64,000 nucleotides of DNA from Entoloma clypeatum (GCA_963565915.1 OY751486.1:4030001-4094000); one strand, 5' to 3'. Shown: positions 10,210 to 21,742, numbered from the stretch's first letter. Numbers and translations are program-made. Notes: generated by a model not told the origin, from the sequence alone.

Positions 10210-12493
10210 ATGGGCCTGTCCGCGCTCGAAATCGCCGCAGGGCTCTCGGCGGCTTGGTTCGCCAAGGTCATCTTGCAGAAATATGTTGCCGTCCGATTGG
10301 TTTCCGATAGCCTGAAGTGAGCCCCCCCTTTCAGTCAAACTGCATGCTTACGAACTGTGGCTCTTTACCACCAGCGTCTGTCCTGGTGGATCGATTATAT
10401 GGCAGCATCCATTCCGAACCCTAGCGCTCGTGACGGGCCAGTTTTTCCCGCCCAAAGGATGGATGGCGTACTACTTTGCAAAGTTCTCATGTGAGTCTAA
10501 CCGTTGTTGGGTTTATTGCTGCGGCCATATGCTGATTCTACAATAGTATATCAAAAATATGGAAGTACCTGCCTCTCCTCTGTCACCTTTTGGGATGCCC
10601 TCCCCGTCTTTTGGCTCTCGGACGCCGACGCCATCAAAACTGTGCAGACGTCTCGCGGGGTATTCCCAAAGGACCTCGTAGCTGTGAGTTGTGTTCGACT
10701 GCTTCGTGGAAGGATGTAAAGCTGAAGTTTGTCTAATTAGTATGAAACTTTAAACATATATGGTCAGAACATGGTGAGCGCTGAAGGTCTTGATTGGAAA
10801 CGCCATCGGTCAGTTGCCAATTCGGCTTTCAATGAGGTATGCGGAATCGCGGGGAGTCCAATGCGTTCTTGATTCTCATGTCGTAGACAAATAACGCCCT
10901 GGTATGGCGGGAAACATTTCGCGTCGTCGAGGAATGGTTCTCGGAGATCAACAGTACGATGGAGTCCAAAGACGAAGTGAATGTCGACCTCCTCAAAGAT
11001 TTAACCCAAGTACAACCCTCCTTCATCCCTCTCTCTCAACATCTTTTCACCACTCTCTAGGTCACTCTCCTCGTAATTTCGTGCGCCGGTTTTGGCCGTC
11101 GTGCATCCTGGAAAGACAACTCAACCACCGAGCCTCCTCCGGGTCACAAGCGCACTTTCCGGCACGCCGTCTCCTCAACTTTGGAGCACATGATCACAAA
11201 AATTCTCATCCCAAACTGGGCTCATGACCTCTCTACATTCATCCACATCCCTTTTATCTCGTCTTACCTGGCGGAAACTCGAGAAAGCTTCGACTCCCTC
11301 CGGGTGCACATGTTGGACGTCATCGGACTCGCGCGGGACTGGATTGCGAGTGGGAAGACGACTCCTATGGATGCAGGTCTTCTTCGAAATCTGGTCGAGG
11401 CGAATATGTTCCACGAGGAAGGCGGAAGACATCTCAGCGATGATGAACTTTTGTCAGATACTTTTGTGCGTCCTTTTTTCCGTTCGATTACAAGCACCTT
11501 ATGTGTCCGGAAAAACTGTTCTCTAGACTTTCCTCACTGCAGGCCACGGTAATCGTATTTTAAGCTGTAATTCGGGCGCTAGTTCTTATGACCAAACCAG
11601 AAACCTCTGCACACACACTCTGTTTCGCCGTTCTGCTTTTGGCACTTCATCCCGACATCCAACAACGAGTTTACGAAGAGAGCTACCGGTTATGGCCAGA
11701 TGATGTGCCAGGTGCGGACGCTCCGTCGGTATGCAGTCGCTTTCTTGAGGAGAAAAGTCGGCACTTACCCATCACCCTCACAGTTATACAAAGAGTCCAT
11801 GGCACAGCTGGTACGTATTATCTGCTGTATAACGAGTGTTGCTCATCGCGGCTCGTGTAGGAATACACCTCCACCGTCTTCCATGAAACCCTTCGTCTGT
11901 TTACGCCTGTTCCGCGGCTAGCAAAGGAGATCACCGCAGATACCACCTTGAAAGCCCGTCGGTTCTCCACGACTCCCGATGGCAAGGTCTGCGACGTCAA
12001 AGAATATGACGTTCTGGTCAAAGCGGGCGGTCTGGTGCTTATTGACATGTTGGGACTTCATATGAACCGTATGTCCAGGCGTGTCACCCGTGAATGTTCC
12101 TCTTAGGCTTACTCATTGGTCTGGCAGCGATCCACTGGGGTGATGACGTCGCAGAGTTCAGACCAGAGCGGTTCATTGACACCGATACTTACCGATGGCC
12201 GCGCGATGCCTGTGAGACTCTCATTTGCCAACTCTCATGACGTCTCAGTATCAAATGATATCGTCTCAGTCAATGCTTTTTCCGGCGGCCCACGGAGTTG
12301 TATCGGGCAGCGTTTCGCTCTTACGGAGAGTGTATGCATTCTTGCCCAACTCACGCGTAAATATGAGATTTGCATTCCGAATGAGTTGAAGGGCAAGTCG
12401 TTTGCTGAGCAAAAGGAGATTATGTTGGAGTGGAAACCTGGTATTACGATGACACCAACGAATGCGAACGTCGTATTCCGTCGCCGGACGTGA
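10210..12493 (+). CDS. cytochrome P450 monooxygenase
   Basis: Twelve exons (10210-10316, 10375-10490, 10547-10683, 10741-10836, 10887-11009, 11061-11465, 11527-11548, 11601-11728, 11784-11810, 11861-12068, 12128-12211, 12270-12493) give 558 residues. The N-terminus is hydrophobic, consistent with an ER anchor. The I-helix motif AGHETS is assembled across exons 7 and 8, the K-helix ExxR is ETLR at residues 396-399, and the heme loop is FSGGPRSCIGQRFA with Cys495 as the iron ligand. All invariant P450 features are therefore present and the gene looks functional. Exons 7 (22 nt) and 9 (27 nt) are microexons. Substrate cannot be told from sequence. Fungal P450s of this layout serve xenobiotic or secondary metabolism. 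No biosynthetic cluster surrounds it. Confidence 0.93.
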
Positions 12494-12779
12494 ATGTTTT
12501 TTTGTTCAATCAATTCCAATTATTGTTCTCTTTGTTATGAATGCAATTGGTTAAATTGGTTTCGTGCCCATTAAGGACCTATCGTTATTTCTGAATCAGC
12601 ATGTAAGAGTACAACGTTCATACCATCAACGGCATGAGCAGACGCCGCACATTCATATTCAAGACTTGACATGGGGCTTGACAGGATTGGGGTCAAAGAC
12701 AAAAGTCCACTTTTCATCACATGTGCGTATCTCTTGCTGTCCCCACGTAAGCCTTAATGCTCTCCCATAGCTCCATTCT

Positions 12780-13208
12780 TTACGGTCTGTAGAAGTTGTC
12801 ATTGTCTTCGAGTTCTTCTGAATAGAAAATTGAATATATGCGTGCTCACCGCCATACAAACAATAACTGTCCCCCTCGACGACGATGGTAGTACGAGGAA
12901 GAGGTGACATTATATGCGCCAACAGTATGTTTTCGATAACCGCCTGAAACAGAACATGACAATGGCCAGTGAAACCGAGAAGATGAGCGTACGGTAATAT
13001 CTTCTTGAGCACGGAAGAATGTTGCGAGCTCATGCACAGTAAATTGTCTAAAGATTCGAGAGGATGAATTCGGCATGACAAGTAACACCAACCTTGACTG
13101 CTTAACCGCGACTTGGACAACGTGAGGTTCGGACAGAGCGCTTGAGAGTGGTTTATCAGGGAAAAAGATGAGAGAGACCTTATTCAGAGAGAGGTGATAT
13201 GGAGCCAT
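12780..13208 (-). CDS. unidentified small protein, 100 aa
   Basis: Four exons (13208-13093, 13047-12993, 12943-12850, 12817-12780) splice in frame to 100 residues. The protein starts MAPYHLSLNKVSLIFFPDKP, has a central stretch QFTVHELATFFRAQEDITAV, and ends EELEDNDNFYRP. Donors GTACGC and GTGAGC and acceptors preceded by pyrimidines support the model, and no exon is longer than 116 bp. There is no clear membrane segment or zinc motif. I do not recognise it. It converges on the P450 with about 290 bp between stops; that gap (12494-12779) shows nothing else. Confidence 0.6.
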
Positions 13209-15312
13209 GGTAGTTCAAGACGAGAAGTCAAAGTGGAATTACTGACGTACCGACTACTTGTCACATCAGATAAACTAAGAAAGATGAAAAGCGCTCAAGC
13301 GAGTGAGCGGGTTCAAAAAATTGCACAGCAGACAGAGAGTAGTCTGAATCGAGTTTCGCCATCTCGAAGGATGGGAGCTGCGAAGTGAACTAAAGAGCGA
13401 GTACATCGCGATGCGCAAAAAACGGCTGCAGGCTTCTCGTTCGTGGGACCCTGGATAAGTTCCCGCAACTTATCTTTTCGACAAGTCATGCCATCACTGG
13501 CATGTGAAGGTGGAATCAGATTCCAGGTGTGCTGAGGCTAGCCTAGCTGGTCTGCGCCGCACGGTACGCGTACGGCTGACAGGATCGTGGTGAACAGCAG
13601 CAGGAGGGTACCTGGTCCGCGATGGATACAGCAGGCGATGTACACACAGGTGGTGCACCTGTCGGCACTGGACAGCAGTAGGTATGTCTACCTCGTCCGT
13701 GCTGGACGTCAGCATGTTGCTGAAGCGGTCAGCGTATCCAAGACAGGACGCAAGAACAGTTGTCAGCATTATTCATGCGATCAACCTACGTTCCGGGCGT
13801 GCAAGCACGCATCCACGCCGATAAAGCCCACATGCAACCCATAATGCGAATCGTGAAGAAATGCACCCACCCAATCCCCACGACGACTTTCAAGCCCAAC
13901 AGTGCGCAGCCCTCCTTTGTCCCGAAGGCCAAGATCATGAGACATCGACACAAAAGGAGGCGAATTTCTGGTACGCCGCTAGGCGGATTACCGCCCGGTC
14001 CCGCAAGGACCAATCGAGGGGGACTGGAATGCTCAGACCTTGGCCCGTTCGTGAAAATGGGTTGGTAAAAACCCTGTGTGAAACGAACAATCGCAGCCTT
14101 GAGTCTGCTGTGGTGGATGGTGAAAAAACTGTGTGGGAAAGTAAATTTTCCTTTTTATATAATAAACACACGTTTCAAGTCACGAGCATAATTAACGTTG
14201 ACGTCACCAGATTATGCTTCGAGGTACGTTCCGTGATTTGCTCTTCATGCTGGCAATAAATTAGAAAACTCTTCGCATTTCCGCAGTCCAAGTCTTCGCG
14301 CTACATCGAGATCCAACAAAAAAAAGTTGTGTCCCGGCCGCATACCCCACAAAACACTCACAGTCTCTGCACGTGCGGCTGGTGACTCCTCCCCTGTGGA
14401 GAGTTTATTCACCGATTGTCTTCCAGCACATACGGTTCATAACACACCTAGTACGGGCTTTACTCACGATCTATCTAATGTACTGTTCCTCACTATGTCT
14501 GTAGGAATTCACTTCTGTCAAATCTCTGCATTTCGCTTCAGACATTCTGCCAGTCCACGACTCAGCAACAAGGAAATTGCAAAAACTGTTCGGAAGGTCA
14601 GCCGACCGTTTCGTGTAGTGAGTAGGCTTTCCTTGTCACATCAAATTTTAAGGCGTACATATGACCAGCATGTTCAAGCTGCCTTTTCCATTAATTGTGC
14701 TCCTGCAGCGTTTACGGGGGCCCATGACAACTCACGCAGTATTTCAGCCATGAGTGACCCAGTTTGTCGCTGGATCGTCCAAGAAGGTTTTCGGGGTTTT
14801 TATTCAAATGCCAAATGCTTGCTGTGGTAATACTTTTCACTGCCCACTATCAATACACCCCCTCGTTCGACGAGAGTTATTCACTGTTATCGATAGGAAA
14901 CAGAACTGGAGACAGACAAGTTCACCTTGGAAACCATCTCTTTCAATTTGAAATTGCAAGGCAAAGACAAGTGTATATTCCGCAAAGTGCATGGAGTAGT
15001 GCGCCAGGCCAGCTCTAGCCTTGGTTTACCGTCTCGAGAGCCCTGGCTGTTCTTTGGTCTTCTCAAACAGAGGGCCATCCACCAAGCATGATTTGGTGGA
15101 AGGAAGTCTTTAGACACTGGTCTGAGCAGAGTGGAGGAAGGAGTGGAGGAAGGTGGGGCAGCAAAAAAGAATGATGCAGGCCTTGCAATACCACACCCTG
15201 TTGTTTGTAGCAATATGGATAGAATCAACGGACCACCACTAGGGGTTACTGTACTACTCTACACAGTAACAAGCTGCGTAGTGAACAAGTGTGTCGTGAT
15301 TCGTGATTCGTG
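13209..15312. other. repeat-derived, gene-poor region left of the retroelements
   Basis: The first part (about 13283-14118) is one copy of a dispersed repeat described separately. From about 14120 to 15312 I see only short, unconvincing frames on both strands and no splice-consistent gene. The last bases before the retroelements (CAAGG at 15313-15317) are one half of their target duplication. Confidence 0.4.
13283..14118 (+). repeat. dispersed repeat of unknown type, copy 1
   Basis: About 830 bp matches the segment at about 27486-28200 in the same orientation. The two ends are most alike (for example AGTCTGAATCGAGTTTCGCC near 13340 and near 27547), and the last 190 bp are nearly identical. 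The middle is diverged. The conserved tail contains a small hairpin, GGTCC-loop-GGACC, whose loop differs between copies while the stem is kept. No terminal inverted repeats, LTR or recognisable protein are visible. It may be a non-autonomous element or the remnant of a larger one. Confidence 0.7.
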
Positions 15313-15317
15313 CAAGG
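15313..15317. repeat. target-site duplication CAAGG, left copy
   Basis: CAAGG immediately precedes the left LTR end at 15318 and recurs at 24657-24661 right after the far LTR. This five-base duplication, typical of Ty3/gypsy integration, shows that both outer LTRs belong to one ancient insertion. Confidence 0.8.
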
Positions 15318-15542
15318 TGTTATGCTTAACAAACCGTTCCAAGGTTCGGGCAGAGTATGCAGGAAGTGGAAAGGCGAAGAGCAAAGTGATTGCTAAATCT
15401 AAGGAATGTAGCTATGGTACATGGGGTTTATATAGTACTGGCTACGAGCGGTAGCGAGTGAGTCAGTAGCTGCGGAAGGCAGTGCGGATGAGTCAGTAAC
15501 TGCGGAAAGGCAGTGCGAAGTGAGTCAGACGACTGCGGAGTG
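15318..15542 (-). repeat. partial 3' LTR of element B
   Basis: Read on the minus strand, this is the U3 end, R and U5 of the LTR, ending in TAACA at 15318. It is cut off at 15542 where element A begins. It differs from the other B LTR by only about three substitutions plus a 21-bp deletion between two ACTGCGGA repeats. Confidence 0.85.
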
Positions 15543-15912
15543 TGTTACGGACTAACGACTACGGACGTATACGCTTACTTTTTCACTTTTACTCATCGGC
15601 CCCCGCTTACACATATCGTATTATACTTTATTTCCTTTAGTATACTTCGCTCCCGCGCTGACTCGCTTTCCGCAGCTGTCTGACTCATTCCGCAGTCAGC
15701 TTACTCATTAGTGCATAGCCTTCCGCAGTCGCCTTACTCATGCGCACTGCCTTCCGCAGTTACTGACTCATTCGCTACTGCTCATAGTCAGTACTATATA
15801 AACCTCATGTACCATAGCTACATTCCTTAGATTTAGCAATCACATTGCTCTTCGCCTTTCCATCTTCCTGCATACTCTGCCCGAACCTTGGAACGGTTTG
15901 TTACGCATAACA
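15543..15912 (+). repeat. 5' LTR of element A
   Basis: 370 bp from TGTTACGG to GCATAACA. U3 has repeated blocks with TTCCGCAG and TGACTCA (15681-15687, 15764-15770). A TATA box, TATATAAA, is at 15795-15802, followed about 30 bp later by the inferred transcript start near 15829. Confidence 0.93.
15795..15839 (+). promoter_or_regulatory. LTR core promoter and self-primer
   Basis: TATATAAA (15795-15802) lies 34 bp upstream of AGATTTAGCAA (15829-15839). The latter is the exact reverse complement of the 11 nt just downstream of the LTR (15915-15925). If transcription begins at 15829, the first 11 nt of the mRNA can fold back on the PBS, as established for Tf1. Confidence 0.75.
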
Positions 15913-15914
15913 AG

Positions 15915-15925
15915 TTGCTAAATCT
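15915..15925 (+). other. primer-binding site, self-primed type
   Basis: TTGCTAAATCT starts two bases after the 5' LTR. It has no TGG expected for a tRNA 3' end but is perfectly complementary to 15829-15839 inside the LTR. Element B has the same pair. Confidence 0.75.
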
Positions 15926-15972
15926 TGTTAGGTTCGCCCAGAGCGAAGAGAGCAACTACCAGACGAGTCAAG

Positions 15973-17570
15973 ATGTCGCGCTTCTTTGAAGACTTCACCA
16001 GTAACCCATTCAGCACGCCAGAAGCCCGACAGGAGGAGCTAAGTCCTCGAGACAGTATCGATTTTACACTCATCCAGCAGTACATCAAATTAGAGATCCG
16101 TCGCATCCTACAGCAGGTGCTTGACGAAGAACTAGACAACGACGAGCATCGCCCCCACAGCGAGATAGCAGAGAGCATCCATCTTGCTCGGCAACACCAG
16201 ATCGCGCATTACAACACCCAACAGAACGAACTCGAAAGCTTTCGCGTTCAAGAAGGACCTCAGACAGGTCGGATCACAGAGATCAGAGAGTTTATTGGTG
16301 TCCAGACAACCGTTATCAGAAGATTGATTAGGACGCTCACATCGAGACGTCCCAGAGCCGCATCACCACGTCTTACTCGAAGCAGCAGATCTACGCCCAC
16401 TTCACCACCGACGAGCAACAGACCGAGTACAACCGTTGGGCACGAAACGAGAGACTTGACCCCTTCTCGCGACCAACAGACGCGCAGGAACAGAGATTCC
16501 TTAGAGATCTACAGAGGAAATACCCTGAACGTTTTGCCACCGATTCCGCCGACGAGTCCCCTGACGAATTTACTTTTGACTCCGCGCAGTCAGATACCGA
16601 ATAGACACCTAGAACAGGGACTGATTTTCAACCCCTACCTGTATCCCAAACCCCATCTTCATCCCAACAATCCGACACCTCTCCTACTCCGCAGGTTCTA
16701 GACATGGCAGAAGCACCGACAGTACAAACAATGGATACATCCAAGATCATCAAAGATCCTGGGATGCCCAAAGACAGACACACCTTTGACGAGTGGTGGA
16801 AAGCCACCAAATTATACATCAGGTTCCAGAAGGGCCTGTCCGACGATCAGAAAATTCTTGCGGTGTTATCCCGCATGATGGAAGGGTCCGGTAAACACTG
16901 GGCCAGCAACAAGTTAGACGACCTTGCCACCGATGGCGAGAACATCACCTGGTTAGGGTTCTCAGACGACATCGCTACGCGATTCTCTATTGCCAACAAG
17001 TCGGCAGCGGCCAAGGCGAGACTGGAAGTCCTGAAACAGGAGAAATGCACCATCGACGAATTCTTGGACGAATTCGAAGAGCTCTTGAAGCTGTCAAACC
17101 TTGGCGAAGAAACTGGGAAATACATCCTGGAAAAGAACGTCAACCGCAGAATTTCTGAACAAGTGGCTAGCGATGGCAAGACGTACACTGATTACGCAAA
17201 GGAGATCTGAAACAAGGGACGACAGATGGAGGGACATGCATTAGTCATCCAAGGGGGTGGCGACACATGCACCGGATCGGGCACCACTTATGGTGGTCAA
17301 GGCAAAGCCATGGAGATCGACAAAGCAGGAGTAGCCCGTTGCTACAACTGTCAGCACTTTGGTCACCTTGCCAAAGACTGCAAAGCCCCAAAGAAGAAAG
17401 ATGGTTGTAAGTGTTTCAACTGCGACCAAGAAGGACATATCGCGTGCAACTGCCGCAAGCCGAAGAAGAACTCTGGAAAGATTAGGAAGGTGTCTGATGG
17501 AGATACCGATGATGATGAAACCATCACCATAGAGACCGATGAGAAGGATTTTCCCGAAGGGTCCGATTAA
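15973..17570 (+). pseudogene. gag: gag of element A, with a frame offset and two nonsense codons
   Basis: Gag starts at ATG 15973 (MSRFFEDFTSNPF) in one frame. From about 16332 the protein-like reading continues in the -1 frame (IETSQSRITTSYSKQQ and on), and that frame leads into the capsid-like part from 16704. The capsid region has HTFDEWWKATKLYIRFQ and the usual Gag helices. The nucleocapsid has two CCHC knuckles, CYNCQHFGHLAKDC and CFNCDQEGHIACNC. In-frame stops occur at 16602 (TAG) and 17208 (TGA). Element B has CAG and CGA at the matching codons, so both are C-to-T changes. The frame offset is shared by both elements. The product would package RNA if restored by natural variation elsewhere in the family. 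Confidence 0.85.
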
Positions 17571-20500
17571 ACGACGCTAAGTCGCAACCCTTATCCATTA
17601 AACGAACTCGCTTGCCTGGTGCAGCTACAGACAATATAACTTATGTTATCCCTGCAAAGCGAGCCGTTGCGTCAACTAAGATTGTCAAGGGAGATAAACC
17701 TCCGAAACGACGAGAGATCAAGCTGCAAGCTCAGATCAAAACACGATGAGGACCAAAGGCCATTCGACCCGAGGTTGATAGCGGATGTGAACGCACATGT
17801 ATCCATCCCAGAATAGTATGTGAACAGAACCTTCCCACACGGGGAATAAAGCCCATATCAATCCTAAATGCGGATGGATCGCCGAACCGACAACAGAAAG
17901 CAGAAAAACTTGCCGAAGTCAAGCTGGACTTAGGAACACACCAGGAAACCATGGAAGCAATGGTATTGGACATTGGGAGAATGGACATGCTTTTGGGACA
18001 TGACTGGTTGGTGCACCACAACCCCACAATCAATTGGACGACCGGCGCTGTAACATTCAACCGGTGCCCATCAACATGTCAAACCAAACACTCGGATTTC
18101 AGGGTTAACCTTAATGGTCGCAAACATCGGGTTCGCATGGTGGAAGTACGAGACAAGGACGCGCCCAAGAAATCGGATCAGAAATGGAAACCCGGAGACC
18201 CCATATTGGAAGCAGTTACTCCCACACCACCTCCCACAACCAAACGACCCTCATACGTTGAACGTTTTGCCCATCTCTTTGAAAAAGAAAACTTTGACAA
18301 GATCCCAAAGGAAAGAGAATGGGACCACGGCATCGAACTTACACCGGACGCACCAAAGGAGCTAGGAGGAAACACGTATCCTATGACCCAAAAGGAGCAA
18401 GAAGAACTGGACGAATTCATCGATGAAGGCCTGGCAACCGGAAAGATCCGACCGTCCAAATCCCCTTATGCATCACCCTGCTTCTTCATTAACAAGAAAG
18501 ACGGTTCCAAACGATTGGTACAGGATTATCGCACGGTCAATAAATTCACGGTTAAGGACAAATTCCCACTCCCACGCATCAACGACCTCTTGGATGTATT
18601 GAAGGACACAGTCTACTTCAACAAAATGGACATCATGTGGGGATACAATAACGTGCGGATCAAGAAGGGTGACGAATGGAAAGCCGCCTTCCTGACCAGT
18701 CGAGGATTGTTTGAACCATTGGTCATGTTTTTCGGTCTCTGCAACTCCCCGGGAACGTTCTCTCGGATGATGGCCAGCCTATTCAGGGATCAAATCCGTC
18801 GGCGCATCTGTGTGATTTACATGGATGACATAGTGGTTATTGGTAAAACCAAGGAAGAACTCGCCCAGAACACCGAAGAGATCTTGCAGATTCTGTCAGA
18901 CAATGACATGTTCCTAAAGGAGAAGAAGTGTCTTTGGGAAGTAACGAAATGCCCCATATTGGGATATGTCGTTGGAGAAGGACGTGTTGAGATGGAAACT
19001 GAAAAGGTGGACACAATCCAGAACTGGCGAGTACCCACATCAAAAAAGGAAGTCCAGAGGTTCCTGGGATTTGCCAATTTTTATCGATGCTTCATTGAAG
19101 GATACTCAAACATCGCAAAGCCACTCACAACACTTACGGGAAATACAGCATTCACGTGGGGACCAGCGACGCAAGAAGCATTTGAAGGTCTCATACGGGC
19201 AATCACGACAGCACCAGTGTTGGCATTGCCCAAACCGGACGGACAGTTCAGGGTCGAAACCGATGCATCGGGTTATGCGATTGGAGCGGTACTTTCACAG
19301 AAACAAGACGACAAGTGGCATCCTATCGTGTTCTTGTCGCGGACCATGTCCGCGGCCGAACAGAATTACGAGATATATGACAAGGAACTCTTGGCAGTCA
19401 TGGAAGCACTGAAGGACTGGCGACATTATCTACTTGAAGCCAAGGAACGTTTCGAGATCTTAACCGATCACAAAAACCTGGAGTATTTCCGGCGCCCTCA
19501 GGACCTAAACCAACAACAGAGGCGCTGGAAGATGAAGTTACAAGACTATGACTTCGAACTGCGACATGTACCTGGGAAGACAAACGCGAAAGCAGACATC
19601 CTGTCACGTTTACCCTGGTATGAGACGGAACTCGAGCCGCAGGACAGCGACCAAATGCTCAAGGAGGGGCTATTTTTGAAACGATTGGAATCAGAAGATG
19701 TGATACAAATGGAGATGTTCACGGAGGAACAATTCTTTGAAGGGGGTGAAACATCTGATTCCATCAAAATCGGAAACATCACAACCATTGAAAACCCATG
19801 GATCGCACGCATCAAGGCCTCGAATCGCATGGAGACAGAAGTAGCCCAGGGTCTGAAGAAGAATCCTCACTGGTACCAGCAGGAAAATGGCATCACCTAC
19901 ACAGGAGAACGAGTCTATGTTCCACCAGACCCACAATTGCGCCAAGAACTGATGTTTGAAGCGCACGACGCACCAGTGGCAGGACATCCAGGACAATATC
20001 GAACACATGAACTCCTCACTCGCACCTACTGGTGGCCCACCATCCTACATGACGTAAAGAAGTATGTGAAAGGGTGTGACACCTGTCAACGTAACAAGAT
20101 CAGCCGCCAAAGGAGACACGCCCCTCTACACCCTAACACCGCGCCAAGTCAACCATGGGAAGACATAGGGATTGACGTTGTGGGACTGATACCAGAATCT
20201 GATGGGAAGAACGCAATTCTGGTCATCACGGACAGACATTCAAAGATGCTTCATCTCATCCCGACAACCGTGGAACTATCGGCTGAAGGATTAGCCAAGA
20301 TCTATCGGGACCAGATATGGAAGCTTCATGGGATCCCTAAGAAAATCATTAGCGACAGAGGACCACAGTTCACCACGAAGTTCATGGAGATACTTTGCCG
20401 CATGTTGGGAATCAAGAGAAACCTGTCCACTGCATACCATCCACAAACTGATGGACAAGCCGAACGATCGCATCAGGAAACCGAGGTGTTCTTACGAAAC

Positions 20501-21220
20501 TTTGTCAACCATCTACAAGATGATTGGGCGGAATGGATCACAATCGCAGAATTCCAGTACAATGACAAAGAACATCAAGCGACAAAGTACACACCATTCT
20601 ATCTCAACTATGGTCTGCATCCTTGGAAGGGAGAACTTGTGTTGGAAGACACCAATCCAGCGGCAAACGACTTCTTGAAAAAACTCAAACAGGCACGAGA
20701 AGAAGCCAACGCAGCACTGAAACAGGCCCAGGATCAGATGAAGAAAACAGTTGACACACGACGAAGCCCGTCTCGGAATTACCGCATCGGAGACAAGGTG
20801 TGGCTGGAAGGGACTAACATCAGGACTGATCGTCCCTCAAAGAAACTTGACGCCCTCCGACACGGACCGTTCAAAGTCCTAGAGAAGAAAGGAGCTAGCG
20901 CATACCGTCTTGATCTTCCCAAAACTTGGAAGATGATCCACCCCGTGTTCAACGAGACCCTGTTATCACCATACGAAACCCCGAAGTATGCCATTCAGAA
21001 AAAGAAGCCAGCCCCTGATCCAATCATCGTCGAAGGACGAGAAGAATACCATGTCTCCACGATCCTAGACTCTCTGAAATTCCGTGGAAAGATCCAGTAC
21101 CTTGTCCAATGGGAAGGGTATGGCCCAGAAGAGAACACGTGGGAACCTCGGACTAATGTTCAGAACGCTCAAGACTTGATCCGAGATTTTCATCAGCAAA
21201 ATCCATCGCGTCCACGATAA
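17543..21220 (+). pseudogene. pol: pol of element A: protease, RT, RNase H, integrase, chromodomain
   Basis: The pol frame is -1 to gag and overlaps its last 27 nt (17543-17570), so a -1 shift is the likely way to make Gag-Pol. The protease has the DSG active site near 17775. A TGA at 17747 lies just before it; element B has CGA there. From 17750 the frame is open to 21220. RT has YMDD at 18818-18829. RNase H shows ETDASGYAIGAVLSQ. Integrase has the HHCC zinc region (CDTCQRNK) and the DDE core with DRGPQF and AYHPQTDGQAERSHQE, then a GPF module. The chromodomain (YLVQWEGYGPEENTWEP) ends the protein. Chromodomains direct such elements to heterochromatin marks. Confidence 0.92.
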
Positions 21221-21337
21221 AAGAACAAACTTTGAGAACCATTTTCCACATCGACTTCTGTCACATCGAGTTCCCCGCTCCAACTCTTCTTGCCCAACAC
21301 GCCGTTCTTCTTATACCTTTCAAACATCATTTCTGCC

Positions 21338-21658
21338 ATGTCCAACATCACCGCCGCCTCCACCAATGCTTCCGATATCAACCCCACCATCACCACCCTC
21401 ATCGGCGAAGCGCTCTCCATGCGCGACCAGATCCATGCGCTCGAAACCTCCATCGCCGACATCCTCCACCGGCAGATGCATATCCGCCTTCATACCCTCT
21501 CCGGTTTACCAACCGCCCCCACCGCTGAGGAGAAGCTCATCCTCAAAAACTATACCAACACCCTTGCTGTCGAGAATCGACGCCTTCGCCTCGCCGTTCG
21601 AGGTTTAGAGTTTGCCACGGCGGTAAACGATGAACTGATAAAGGATTGGGGTAACTGA
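21338..21658 (+). CDS. extra small ORF between pol and the 3' LTR of element A
   Basis: 106 codons from ATG 21338 to TGA 21658. The N-terminus is Ser/Thr/Asn-rich. From about residue 20 onward it is helical with heptad spacing (LIGEALSMRDQIHALETSIA, later NTLAVENRRLRLAVRGLEF), so a coiled coil is likely. It has no signal peptide or membrane segment, so it is not an envelope protein. It occupies the position where env-like or accessory genes sit. Element B is truncated before this point and cannot be compared. It could equally be host-derived sequence captured by the element. Confidence 0.55.
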   Translation: MSNITAASTNASDINPTITTLIGEALSMRDQIHALETSIADILHRQMHIRLHTLSGLPTAPTAEEKLILKNYTNTLAVENRRLRLAVRGLEFATAVNDELIKDWGN

Positions 21659-21730
21659 GTTGACCCTGCCTGGGCCGATCCAAATGGCAACGATGGATGG
21701 GAGTAGGTAGTCTGTGAGGACACAGACCTT

Positions 21731-21742
21731 GAGGAGGGGAAC
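21731..21742 (+). other. polypurine tract of element A
   Basis: GAGGAGGGGAAC directly precedes the 3' LTR (starts 21744). It is the expected primer for plus-strand DNA synthesis. Confidence 0.75.

Noticed and set aside
15913..15940. tRNA-type primer-binding site
   Set aside because: I looked for TGG and a tRNA 3'-end complement after the LTR and found none. The self-complementary 11-mer explains the site better.
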